Source: Pseudolactococcus piscium
GTDB taxonomy: Bacteria; Bacillota; Bacilli; Lactobacillales; Streptococcaceae
Length of the DNA: 38,194 nt
Direction: 5' to 3'
NCBI RefSeq assembly: GCF_002441695.1
Contig: NZ_JXJW01000022.1
Coordinates: 1-38,194 of the forward strand
In this document: positions 1-10,800 of the stretch, in pieces
Position numbering within the stretch: position 1 is the stretch's first letter
Layout of the letters: the number at the start of each line of letters is the position of its first letter
The notes under the pieces: model-generated
Database searches by the model: none
Told to the model about the DNA's origin: nothing
What the model saw: the letters and a program-made list of their open reading frames with translations, nothing else
Position numbers and translations under genes: made by a program

Positions 1-36
1 GCGCCATGACTTACAGTCTCATCTTTGAAAAATAGC

Positions 37-65
37 TTGGCATCTATCCCTAATTTTGGTATACT
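37..65 (+). promoter_or_regulatory. sigma-A promoter of the pyrKDF operon
   Basis: A -35 box TTGGCA (37-42) and a -10 box TATACT (60-65) are separated by exactly 17 bases, so transcription should start near position 72. That is about 180 bases before pyrK, leaving room for the attenuator that follows. Confidence 0.75.
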
Positions 66-83
66 AGTCTAAAGTCCTTTAAG

Positions 84-159
84 TCATGCCGAGAGCGTGA
101 TAAGGTTGCAGATCAAGATCAAAGCGAACCGTAGGATTTTTCTACGGTTTTTTGTTTTT
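84..159 (+). promoter_or_regulatory. PyrR-binding hairpin and transcription attenuator
   Basis: Bases 84-100 form a hairpin, TCATGC / GCGTGA, with the loop CGAGA, which matches the purine-rich PyrR-recognition loop of lactic acid bacterial pyr leaders. It is followed by an intrinsic terminator: AACCGTAG (127-134) pairs with CTACGGTT (142-149) and runs into a T-rich tract to 159. GGTT at 104-107 could pair with AACC at 127-130 and act as an alternative antiterminator. By analogy with known PyrR systems, UMP-loaded PyrR should stabilise the first hairpin and allow termination when pyrimidines are plentiful. The hairpins are seen in the sequence; the mechanism is inferred. Confidence 0.8.
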
Positions 160-252
160 CTGAGAAAGGTAGTCACCTTCTCACACTGTTATCAGGCATA
201 TCGACCCACTTAACTTTTCATGATATGAAAAGCCTACTAGCTAAGAAAGGTT

Positions 253-2682
<2,430 letters not shown>

Positions 2683-2811
2683 GGGATGGGAAAAAACCAA
2701 TAGATAATTTGTTTAAAAATAGTTAGAGGTTAGTATTGCTATAAAAAAATAATAGGATCGTTGGCTATAGTCGTCACTATTAAATTCTTTTGCTCAACTA
2801 GAGGCTGGCCC

Positions 2812-2840
2812 TTGTAAATAGATTTTTTTTTTGGTAAGAT
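2812..2840 (+). promoter_or_regulatory. promoter of gpsB
   Basis: TTGTAA (2812-2817) and TAAGAT (2835-2840) are spaced by 17 bases, with the spacer ending in a long T stretch. Predicted transcription starts near 2847, giving a leader of roughly 35 bases before gpsB. Confidence 0.6.
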
Positions 2841-2880
2841 TGGAAGTATAACGAAAAAGAAATAGTGAGATTTTTAAATA

Positions 2881-3300
2881 ATGGCAACTTATAATTTAAC
2901 CCCTAAAGATATTTATGATGCAGAGTTTGATGTGAAAATGCGTGGCTACGATAAGGATCAAGTAAATGATTTATTAGATGAAGTCATCGTTGATTATGAA
3001 AAATTTCAAGAAGAAATTCTTTCTCTACAAGAAGAAAATGAATTTTTGAAGAAAAAAGTTCAAAATGCGGCGGCTACACCTCATGTTGCTGTATCTGAAA
3101 ACACACAACGCTTTAACCCAATCGCGTCAACTCCAGCTGCAAGTGCAACAACTGATGCGCTTGCTGGTGGTCGTGTGACCATGAAATCGGCCAATAATTT
3201 TGACATTCTAAAACGCTTAAATCGTTTGGAGCGTGCTGTTTTTGGCCCGCAAGCACAACCGATGCAAGCAAATTCAGAGCAAGCAACACCTGCTGAATAA
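2881..3300 (+). CDS. gpsB: cell-division regulator GpsB (DivIVA-like)
   Basis: GpsB is a small cytoplasmic adaptor that links penicillin-binding proteins and division factors at mid-cell. The N-terminal DivIVA-like membrane-binding segment is seen in LTPKDIYDAEFDVKMRGYD (residues 6-24), followed by a coiled coil to about residue 60. A low-complexity Ala/Thr linker (about 61-95) leads to the short conserved C-terminal helix motif NFDILKRLNRLERAVFG. At 139 aa it is longer than the roughly 110 residues of pneumococcal GpsB, because of the linker and a Gln/Ala-rich tail. The ribosome-binding site is weak (AGTGAGA, 2864-2870). Its neighbours rnpB, an RNA methylase gene and mapZ are the usual streptococcal division block. 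Confidence 0.93.
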   Translation: MATYNLTPKDIYDAEFDVKMRGYDKDQVNDLLDEVIVDYEKFQEEILSLQEENEFLKKKVQNAAATPHVAVSENTQRFNPIASTPAASATTDALAGGRVTMKSANNFDILKRLNRLERAVFGPQAQPMQANSEQATPAE

Positions 3301-3306
3301 ACAACA

Positions 3307-3331
3307 GCCTAGTGACTTTAAATCACTAGGC
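3307..3331 (+). terminator. perfect 9-bp hairpin after gpsB
   Basis: GCCTAGTGA (3307-3315) and TCACTAGGC (3323-3331) form a perfect stem with a 7-base loop. No T run follows, so it may be a weak terminator, an mRNA-stabilising hairpin or a processing signal between gpsB and rnpB. Confidence 0.45.
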
Positions 3332-3359
3332 GTCAAGTAGATTTAAGACAATTTAACAA

Positions 3360-3767
3360 CCAGTTTTTGGATAATTGCGCGACTTCTTGGGTTTACCCTT
3401 GTGAGTCGTGAGGAAAGTCCATGCTCGCGCGGGCTGAGATTGCCCGCAGTGTTTGTGCTAGGCGAAACAATAAGCCTGGGTAGGTGTGTCAGACCTAACG
3501 GCTGAATTTTAGCTAAGTTTTCCTAGGAAAATATGCGACAAATTCTGTAAAAGTGCCATAGAGACGAGTTGCTTTGGAAACTTAGCAAGTGGAACGTGGT
3601 AAACCCCTCAAGCGAGCAACCCAAACTTATGGTAGGGGCACTTGTCACGCGGAATTGAACGTACGACGAGGTTATGTTAAAGGGTTCTTTAACATAACAG
3701 ACAGATGATTATCGAAGGTTAACGCACAAGCGTTAACTGGAACAAAACATGGCTTATAGAAAACTGG
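3360..3767 (+). ncRNA. rnpB: RNase P RNA, type B
   Basis: This is the catalytic RNA of ribonuclease P, which matures tRNA 5' ends. The universally conserved GAGGAAAGTCC lies at 3410-3420 and GGTAGGGGCA at 3631-3640. The 3' part carries the ACAGACAGATGATTATCG region, a long hairpin, and the ending GGAACAAAACATGGCTTATAG typical of streptococcal rnpB. Ends were set by the P1 helix, CCAGTTTT (3360-3367) with AAAACTGG (3760-3767). No strong promoter was seen directly upstream, so it may be processed from a gpsB transcript. Confidence 0.93.
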
Positions 3768-3774
3768 ATGACAG

Positions 3775-3804
3775 GGGCTGGAGCGTAAAGCTCCAGCCCT
3801 TTTT
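3775..3804 (+). terminator. intrinsic terminator of rnpB
   Basis: A 10-bp GC-rich stem, GGGCTGGAGC (3775-3784) with GCTCCAGCCC (3790-3799), a 5-base loop and a TTTTT tract (3800-3804) end the RNase P RNA. It shows that any reading frame beginning upstream of about 3810 is not the start of the methylase gene. Confidence 0.9.
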
Positions 3805-3847
3805 GAAATTTTGCAAATGGTCTAGTAAAAAAGATAGAAAAGATAAA

Positions 3848-4999
3848 ATGAAAAATAATTTTAATTTAGTTGCAACAGCAGCAGCAGGCCTTGAAAGTTT
3901 GACAGCAAAAGAATTACGAGACTTAGGCATTGAAACCAAAATGGACGATCGGTCTCGTGTCTTATTTTCTGGTACGAAAGAAACAATTGCGACAGCAAAT
4001 TTGTGGTTAAGAACAGCAGACCGCGTTAAGATTATTGTAGGGGAATTTCCTGCAAAAACGTTTGATGACTTGTTTGAAGGGGTAACCGCATTACCGTGGG
4101 AAGACCTATTACCTTTTGGTGCACAATTTCCGATTGCCAAAGCTAAGGCAATCAAATCTACCCTCCATAATGAGCCTAGTATTCAAGCCATCACTAAAAA
4201 AGCGATCGCTAAAAAATTACAAGTGCATTATCATCGTCCTGAAAATGTGCCGATTCCTGAGACAGGTGCCTTGTTCTCGATAGAAGTCGCTTTACATAAG
4301 GATGTTGCAACGATTATGATCGATACAACGGGTGATTCCCTCTTCAAACGAGGCTATCGTGTTGATAAAGGTGGTGCACCAATCAAAGAAAATATGGCAG
4401 CGGCCATCATTATGTTAACCAACTGGCGTGCGAATATGTCACGTCCCTTTGTTGATCCAACATGTGGATCAGGGACCTTTTGTATAGAGGCTGCCTTGAT
4501 CGGTATGAACATTGCGCCAGGCTTTAATCGTGACTTTGCTTTTGAAGCATGGCCATGGTTTGAAGACGAGATCTTTAAAAAAGTCCGTGATGAAGCTGAA
4601 AGTAAAGCAAACTATGATGCTGATTTGGACATCTCAGGCTTTGATGTTGATGGCAGAATGATTCAGATTGCGCAAGAAAATGCTTTGGAAATCGGTTTAG
4701 AGGGTATTGTCAAATTTAAGCAATTGAGATTACAAGATTTTCGGACGGATAAACTGGATGGTGTCTTGATTTCAAATCCACCTTATGGTGAACGACTTGG
4801 TGATGAAACAGCTGCTTTCCAATTATATGAGGAAATGGGTGATACCTTTAAACCACTTGAAACTTGGAGTAAATATATCATCACAAGTGATTTATTATTT
4901 GAAGAGCACTATGGTAGTCAGGCAACTAAAAAACGAAAACTTTATAATGGTAGACTTCGAACAGATTTATACCAGTATTTTGGTAAGAGAATAAAATAA
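3848..4999 (+). CDS. rlmL: THUMP-domain class I RNA methyltransferase (RlmL/YpsC family)
   Basis: This is predicted to methylate a guanine N2 of 23S rRNA; the exact base is inferred from the E. coli RlmL family, not seen. The N-terminal THUMP-type RNA-binding half (to about residue 160) is followed by an SAM-binding Rossmann domain with DPTCGSGTFCIEAAL and the catalytic SNPPYGERLG motif. The start was set at the ATG 3848 (383 aa). An open frame continues upstream to 3749, but that part lies in rnpB and its terminator. The Shine-Dalgarno (AGAAAAG) is weak. The gene is one base from mapZ, the order seen in streptococci. Confidence 0.88.
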   Translation: MKNNFNLVATAAAGLESLTAKELRDLGIETKMDDRSRVLFSGTKETIATANLWLRTADRVKIIVGEFPAKTFDDLFEGVTALPWEDLLPFGAQFPIAKAKAIKSTLHNEPSIQAITKKAIAKKLQVHYHRPENVPIPETGALFSIEVALHKDVATIMIDTTGDSLFKRGYRVDKGGAPIKENMAAAIIMLTNWRANMSRPFVDPTCGSGTFCIEAALIGMNIAPGFNRDFAFEAWPWFEDEIFKKVRDEAESKANYDADLDISGFDVDGRMIQIAQENALEIGLEGIVKFKQLRLQDFRTDKLDGVLISNPPYGERLGDETAAFQLYEEMGDTFKPLETWSKYIITSDLLFEEHYGSQATKKRKLYNGRLRTDLYQYFGKRIK

Positions 5000-5000
5000 T

Positions 5001-6911
5001 ATGGCTAAAAAAAAGAAAAAATCAACTTTTAAAGAGAAGACAATTGCCTTAAAAGATGTTGAAAATTTAACAGTGGAACAGATTGCGGCGCAGTCTGATA
5101 CATTAGCATCTGAAAATAAGGATAAAGAAAGTACGCTTGATCGATATATTCGCCAACACCGTTCTGAAATTGAGAGTGCTAAAAAGGACAGACATGCAAA
5201 AACGGTTGAAGCTGCCAATGCATTAGATCAATTTGTTAGAACAGCTAGAGAAGATGCCAATACGCCAGAGAGCGATCTATCAGGTGTTGATAAAAGCCTA
5301 GACGTATCTGAAGCACCAGTGTCTGACAGTAGCCTAGATGGATCTGAAGCACCAGTGTCTGACAGTAGCCTAGATGGTTCTGATGCTTCGGTTTCTGACA
5401 CATCTGATACGTCAGTGGTTGACAGTCAGGCGGATGCAACGGATACAGCAATAACAGATAGTGATACAGAAGCTCATGATGGATCAGAGTCAGCGCATCA
5501 GGTCGCGTCTGAATCAGTTAAAGCAACTGAGGCGTCACAGGAGGTTGACCCTGTATTCCCTGAAATCCAAGGTAGTTTTGATACTGTGCTGCTAGCAGCA
5601 GATGACGCAGCAGTAAGTGTTGGGTCGATTGACTTTGATACTGCTGAGGAAGCACAGACGGATACAAATCAGCCTAAACTTGATGATGCTACACCGGTTG
5701 ATGACTTAAAAACAGCTGAAGAAGTAGCAGTATCAGCAGTTGTTGACACAAAGTCTGACACATTTTCTGAAATCTCTACTGTGCCACCATTAATCGTAGA
5801 AGATAATACGGGCTTAGATTCAGCTTTAGCAGAAGATCAACTATCTGAGCAGCAAGAACCTGTTGGGGCTTCGAAGACTCCTGTAGCTGAACCTAAAAAG
5901 AGCAAAAAACCAGTCATCATTGGTATCTGTGCCTTGATATTATTGGCTGCTGGGGGCTTAGTTTGGGCTAACCTTAATCAGTCCAAGCAAAAAGAAGCTG
6001 ATAAAACGAGTCAGTCAAGTCAGAAAAAATCTGAAGAGGCTAAAGCAACAAAAGCATTTGATCAACAATATGCTGGCTTTTTTACTGATGATAAACAAAC
6101 AAAACTTAAAAATGACCAATTTGCTAAAATAGGTGAATTAGTCAGTGCAGTAGACAAGTTGAAAGCTAACGCTGATTATCAGTCTTTGAAAAAGAAGGTC
6201 GATGCGCTTAAAACTGAGATTTCAGTTACCGAAGCGATGAATGCAAACTTTGATAAGGCCATCATTGTGGATGGTGTTCTAGATAAGACTGCTGTCGTAA
6301 AAGATGGCGTTAAGCTAAGCTATACTGCTACTGAAAATGATGGGTTAAATAGTTTGTTGAAAGAAGCGATCGCACATGGTCAATCCCAACAAGCTGAGAA
6401 AGCAAAATCTGCAGCGGCTGCTTCTGCTGCAGCACCTGTTGTAACACCGGAAACGTCAAACACAACGACGAATCAAGCTGATGGTGCAACTAATCAGGCA
6501 GCTGGTTCGATGAATCAAGCTAATACTGGAACTAATCAGTCGACCGCACCTGCAACAAACGGTGGCGGCGCTTCAGCTGGATATGGGCTAACAACTGCAC
6601 AATATCAAGCGCAATATCCTGCAATCACACTTGAAACAGGTAGATCACGTGTCCCAGTAGATCCAAATGCCAACTTAAGTGATGCTGCTTTTGTCTGGGC
6701 GAGTGGTATTAGAGAATTAGTCTTACAAAAATGTCGTGATCGTGGTTATATTACAGGAGATGCCTATATTCTCTTACCAGCCAGTATCCAAAAAGGAAAT
6801 GGCTACTATAATCTTTACAAAACTGATGGGACTTATCTTGTATCTATCAATTGTAAAACAGGTTATTTTGTCGGTAATGCAGCTGGTCATGCAGATAATT
6901 TAGACTACTAA
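5001..6911 (+). CDS. mapZ: mid-cell anchored protein MapZ (division-site marker)
   Basis: MapZ is a bitopic membrane protein of streptococci that marks the future division site and positions FtsZ. The N-terminus is lysine-rich (KKKKKS) and carries the family's conserved block STLDRYIRQHRSEIESAKKD near residues 46-65. A long acidic Ser/Asp/Thr-rich cytoplasmic region follows, including three 12-residue repeats. One transmembrane helix (about 304-325, IIGICALILLAAGG) is preceded by KKSKKP, giving N-in topology. The extracellular part has a helical segment (about 340-475), a Thr/Asn/Gln/Ala linker (about 485-525) and a C-terminal domain with two cysteines that could form a disulfide. Position after gpsB-rnpB-methylase supports the call. 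Length (636 aa) exceeds the pneumococcal protein, mainly in the acidic region. Confidence 0.9.
   Translation: MAKKKKKSTFKEKTIALKDVENLTVEQIAAQSDTLASENKDKESTLDRYIRQHRSEIESAKKDRHAKTVEAANALDQFVRTAREDANTPESDLSGVDKSLDVSEAPVSDSSLDGSEAPVSDSSLDGSDASVSDTSDTSVVDSQADATDTAITDSDTEAHDGSESAHQVASESVKATEASQEVDPVFPEIQGSFDTVLLAADDAAVSVGSIDFDTAEEAQTDTNQPKLDDATPVDDLKTAEEVAVSAVVDTKSDTFSEISTVPPLIVEDNTGLDSALAEDQLSEQQEPVGASKTPVAEPKKSKKPVIIGICALILLAAGGLVWANLNQSKQKEADKTSQSSQKKSEEAKATKAFDQQYAGFFTDDKQTKLKNDQFAKIGELVSAVDKLKANADYQSLKKKVDALKTEISVTEAMNANFDKAIIVDGVLDKTAVVKDGVKLSYTATENDGLNSLLKEAIAHGQSQQAEKAKSAAAASAAAPVVTPETSNTTTNQADGATNQAAGSMNQANTGTNQSTAPATNGGGASAGYGLTTAQYQAQYPAITLETGRSRVPVDPNANLSDAAFVWASGIRELVLQKCRDRGYITGDAYILLPASIQKGNGYYNLYKTDGTYLVSINCKTGYFVGNAAGHADNLDY
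5295..5402 (+). repeat. three 36-bp tandem repeats within mapZ
   Basis: Units at 5295-5330, 5331-5366 and 5367-5402 encode SLDVSEAPVSDS, SLDGSEAPVSDS and SLDGSDASVSDT. The first two are nearly identical in DNA, indicating recent duplication; the third is diverged. They lie in the acidic cytoplasmic region. Confidence 0.92.
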
Positions 6912-6984
6912 CACACAAAAATAGTTGGTTGATTTTTTAGCAATACATGAACATACGATGTCTGTTTTCCTTATCAATCTCTTA

Positions 6985-6998
6985 TAATCCGAACGTTA
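6985..6998 (+). promoter_or_regulatory. PurBox, candidate PurR activator site for purC
   Basis: The core CCGAAC (6989-6994), preceded by TAAT and followed by GTTA, matches the lactococcal PurBox AWWWCCGAACWWT with small deviations. It lies about 75-85 bases upstream of the likely purC start, the distance known for lactococcal pur promoters. Binding by PurR (PRPP-responsive) is inferred. Confidence 0.7.
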
Positions 6999-7002
6999 AT
7001 GT

Positions 7003-7031
7003 AAAAACTGCTGTAATTAGGCAGTTTTTTT
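7003..7031 (+). terminator. intrinsic terminator downstream of mapZ
   Basis: AAAAACTGC (7003-7011) pairs with GCAGTTTTT (7021-7029) and runs into T's to 7031. It lies between the PurBox and the purC -10 boxes. Confidence 0.8.
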
Positions 7032-7054
7032 GTGGTTTCTAAACTGATATACGT

Positions 7055-7103
7055 TATGATAGTCATATAATAGATGAAACACTTACGACGTGTGTCATAA
7101 GTG
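7055..7103 (+). promoter_or_regulatory. purC promoter region and leader hairpin
   Basis: Two possible -10 boxes are present, TATGAT (7055-7060) and TATAAT (7066-7071). Neither has a good -35 box, as expected for an activator-dependent promoter. The leader contains an almost perfect inverted repeat: CACTTA (7080-7085) and GAC (7087-7089) pair with GTC (7094-7096) and TAAGTG (7098-7103), with a single mismatch and a 4-base loop. Confidence 0.55.
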
Positions 7104-7134
7104 AGACCTGTCATTATCAAATTAGGAGAATAAA

Positions 7135-7857
7135 ATGACTGAAAAACGGACACTACTTTATGAAGGCAAAGCAAAAAATCTTTACCTAACCGATGACGAT
7201 AGCATCGTCCTTGCCCAGTATAAAGACCAAGCAACAGCACTTAATGGCAAAAAGAAGGATCAAATTTCAGGTAAAGGTGCCTTAAATAATCAAATTACCA
7301 GTTTGATCTTTCGTGAGTTAAATCGTCGTGGTGTCCCAACCCATTTTATTGAGCAAATTTCTAAAACCGAACAATTGAATACGAAAGTTGATATTATTCC
7401 ATTAGAAGTTGTCGTGCGTAACTATACTGCAGGGTCATTTTCAAAGCGATTTGATCTTGCTGAGGGCATCAAATTAGCAACACCGATCGTCGAATTTTAT
7501 TACAAAAACGATGACTTGGATGATCCCTTTATCAATGATGCCCATGTTAAATTTTTAGAGATTGCAAGTGATGAAGAAATCGTCATGTTGAAAGAAAATG
7601 CCTTAGCTATTGACCTCATTTTGACTGACTTATTTGCTAAAATTGACCTTAAATTGATTGATTTTAAACTTGAGTTTGGTCGCTTGCCTGATGGGACGAT
7701 TATCTTAGCTGATGAAATTTCTCCCGACACATCCCGCCTTTGGGATGTGGATAATAACCATGTCGACAAAGATGTTTACCGACGTGATCTAGGTGATCTA
7801 ATCCCAATTTATCAACGGGTACTTACTGATTTACAAACAGAATTTGAGGGGAAATAA
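7135..7857 (+). CDS. purC: SAICAR synthetase PurC
   Basis: PurC condenses CAIR with aspartate using ATP to give SAICAR in purine synthesis. The N-terminal ATP-grasp-like motif YEGKAKNLY, the substrate signature [11 protein letters not shown] and the C-terminal [12 protein letters not shown] are all present. Length (240 aa) is normal. AGGAG (7124-7128) precedes the ATG by six bases. It is the first gene of a purC-purL operon controlled by the PurBox upstream. Confidence 0.97.
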   Translation: MTEKRTLLYEGKAKNLYLTDDDSIVLAQYKDQATALNGKKKDQISGKGALNNQITSLIFRELNRRGVPTHFIEQISKTEQLNTKVDIIPLEVVVRNYTAGSFSKRFDLAEGIKLATPIVEFYYKNDDLDDPFINDAHVKFLEIASDEEIVMLKENALAIDLILTDLFAKIDLKLIDFKLEFGRLPDGTIILADEISPDTSRLWDVDNNHVDKDVYRRDLGDLIPIYQRVLTDLQTEFEGK

Positions 7858-7861
7858 TCTC

Positions 7862-10800
7862 GTGAAAAAACGTATTTTTGTTGCTAAAAAACCAGAATTT
7901 AAGGTGAAAAATCAAGCACTATTACATGAGTTACAGCACAATCTGCAATTGTCGACTTTGACATCAGTTAACATCGTCCAAGTTTATGATGTTTTCCATG
8001 TCACAGATGATTTACTAACGACTGCTGAGCAAACGATTTTTTCTGAAAAAGTGACAGACTATGTCTTAGATGAGGAAACAGTAAAACTAGCACTAGATAA
8101 AAGTAAGTTTTTTGCCATCGAGTCCCTTCCTGGCCAATTTGATCAACGTGCAAGCTCAGCAGAAGAAGCCTTATTTTTATTAGGTGCAGACAAAGATGCA
8201 GTCGTTAAAACGGCACAACTCTATCTATTAAATGCTGATTTATCTGATGCTGAATTTGAAAAAATAAAAGGATATCAACTTAATAGTGTCGACTCACGCT
8301 TTAAAGCAATCGATCAAGCCATTCATGACGAAGAGATGCTACGTTCAGCTGATACAATCCCTGTTTTAGCTGGCTTCATTACGATGACAGCAAGTCAAAT
8401 TACTGACTTACATGCTAGCTACGCATTAGCCATGGAAGTTGCTGACTTACTCTGGATACAAGATTACTTCAAACAGGTCAAGCGTGATCCGTCTGAAACT
8501 GAGTTAAAAGTGTTGGATACATACTGGAGTGACCACACGCGGCACACCACATTTGAAACTGAGTTGAAAACAATCGATTTCTCTCAGTCAAAATTCAAAG
8601 GGCAACTCCAAGTTACTTTTGATAAATACCTGAATATGCGCAAGGAAATTAAGCGGACTGAAAAGCCAACGACCTTAATGGAATTGGCGACTATTTTTGG
8701 TCGCTATGAGCGTGCCAACGGCCGTTTGGACGACATGGAAGTCTCTGATGAGATCAATGCCTGTAGTGTAGAGATTTCAGTCGATGTGAATGGGGTTAAA
8801 GAACCCTGGTTACTCATGTTCAAGAATGAAACACATAATCATCCAACAGAGATTGAACCTTTTGGTGGGGCATCGACCTGTATCGGTGGTGCCATTCGTG
8901 ACCCCTTGTCAGGCCGTGCTTATGTTTACCAAGCCATGCGCATCACGGGTGCAGGGGATATTACTGCACCAATTTCAGAAACACGTCATGGCAAATTACC
9001 CCAACAAGTTATCTCTAAAGGCGCAGCACATGGCTATAGCTCATACGGTAATCAAATCGGCCTTGCGACAACCTATGTTAAGGAATATTTCCATCCGGGA
9101 TTTGTAGCTAAACGTCTGGAAACAGGAGCTGTTGTTGGTGCCGCACCAAAAGAAAATGTCTTACGCTTAAAACCACAAGCTGGCGATGCCATCATCTTAT
9201 TCGGTGGTAAAACTGGCCGTGACGGTGTAGGTGGGGCAACAGGCTCATCTAAAGTGCAAACCAAAGATACAGTGGAAACAGCGGGTGCTGAAGTACAAAA
9301 AGGGAATGCCATAGAAGAACGTAAAATTCAACGCCTTTTCCGTAATCCTGATGTCACGCAACTTGTCAAAAAATCAAATGACTTTGGTGCTGGTGGTGTC
9401 TGTGTTGCAATCGGTGAATTAGCTGATGGTGTTGAAATTGACTTAGATAAAGTGCCTTTAAAATATCAAGGTCTTTCTGGAACAGAAATTGCCATCTCAG
9501 AATCTCAAGAACGGATGTCAGTCGTCGTTGCAGCTAAAGATGTTGCCCAATTTATTTCTGAATGTGCCAAGGAAAATATCTTAGCTGTTCAAGTTGCACA
9601 AGTGACTGAAAAAGCGAGTTTAAAGATGCTCTGGAAGGGGCAAACAATCGTTGACATTGATCGCGCATTTCTAGATACAAATGGCGTGCGTGTTGTCGTT
9701 GATGCGACTGTGACAGACTCAGATTTACCGATCCCATTTGAAAAAACGACAAGCTTAGATACTTTAAACACGGATTTAAATGGTCTTTTATCTCAGCTAA
9801 ATTTTGCCTCACAAAAAGGCTTGCAAACAATCTTTGATAGTTCAATCGGTCGATCAACTGTGATTCAGCCTATCGGTGGTCGCTACCAATTAACACCTGC
9901 TGAAAGTTCTGTCCAAAAATTACCAGTACTTACTGGTGTCACAAATACGGTGTCGCTTTTGTCTCATGGCTATAATCCTGAGATTGCCTCATGGTCACCT
10001 TATCATGGTGCAGCCTATGCAGTAATTGAAGCAACAGCACGTTTGGTCGCAACGAATGCCAACTGGACTAGCGCACGTTTTTCTTACCAAGAATATTTTG
10101 AGCGCATGGATAAACAAGCTGAACGATTTGGTAAACCACTCGCAGCTTTACTTGGGTCTATCGAAGCGCAAGAACAATTAGGCTTGCCATCTATTGGTGG
10201 TAAGGATTCGATGAGTGGGACATTTGAAGAGTTGACAGTACCGCCAACCCTTATCGCATTTGGCGTGACAACGTCTGAAGCGGACCGTATCTTGTCGCCT
10301 GAATTGAAAGCTGTAAATGAGCATATTTACTATATTCCTGGTATTGCGATTGCAGAAACAATCGATTGGGCAAGGGTTAAAGCAAACTTTGACTTAGTAT
10401 CTGACTTACAGGCATCGTACAAGATAACAGCCGCGATTTCAACCAAGGCTGGTGGGGTTGGTGAAGCGATTTCTCTCATGACTTTTGGTAACAAGATTGG
10501 CGCTAAAGTTGATCTTGCTCAGGTAAGCGACTTGATTAAGGCTGAGTTTGCGGGCTTCATTATCACATCACCCGATGAGATTGCAGGCTTACAGAAGATC
10601 GGTCAGACTACCGAGGACTTTCTACTTGATATTAACGGTGTCTCACTTTCAGGTGATGCTTTACTAGCTAGTTTTGAAGCTCCTTTAGAAGCGGTCTATC
10701 CAACCTTATTTGATCAAAATGCTAAGCTTGAAGCGATTGAGACGACCCCCTCTAGCACGCAAATCAAGGCACCACATCGTGTCGCCACACCTTTAGTCTA

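Noticed and set aside
3749-3847. Upstream extension of the methylase reading frame (33 codons)
   Set aside because: It overlaps the conserved 3' end of rnpB and a strong terminator; the ATG at 3848 gives the family-like N-terminus.
5295-5402. 36-bp repeats as a CRISPR-like array
   Set aside because: Repeats are directly adjacent with no spacers and translate in frame within mapZ.
7844-7861. TTG start for PurL inside purC
   Set aside because: It overlaps the ribosome-binding site; the GTG at 7862 is better placed and fits family alignment.
9552-9857. Long minus-strand frame opposite purL (and similar ones opposite murP, pyrC and ABC-F)
   Set aside because: These are shadows of strongly coding plus-strand genes, without ribosome-binding sites or family features.
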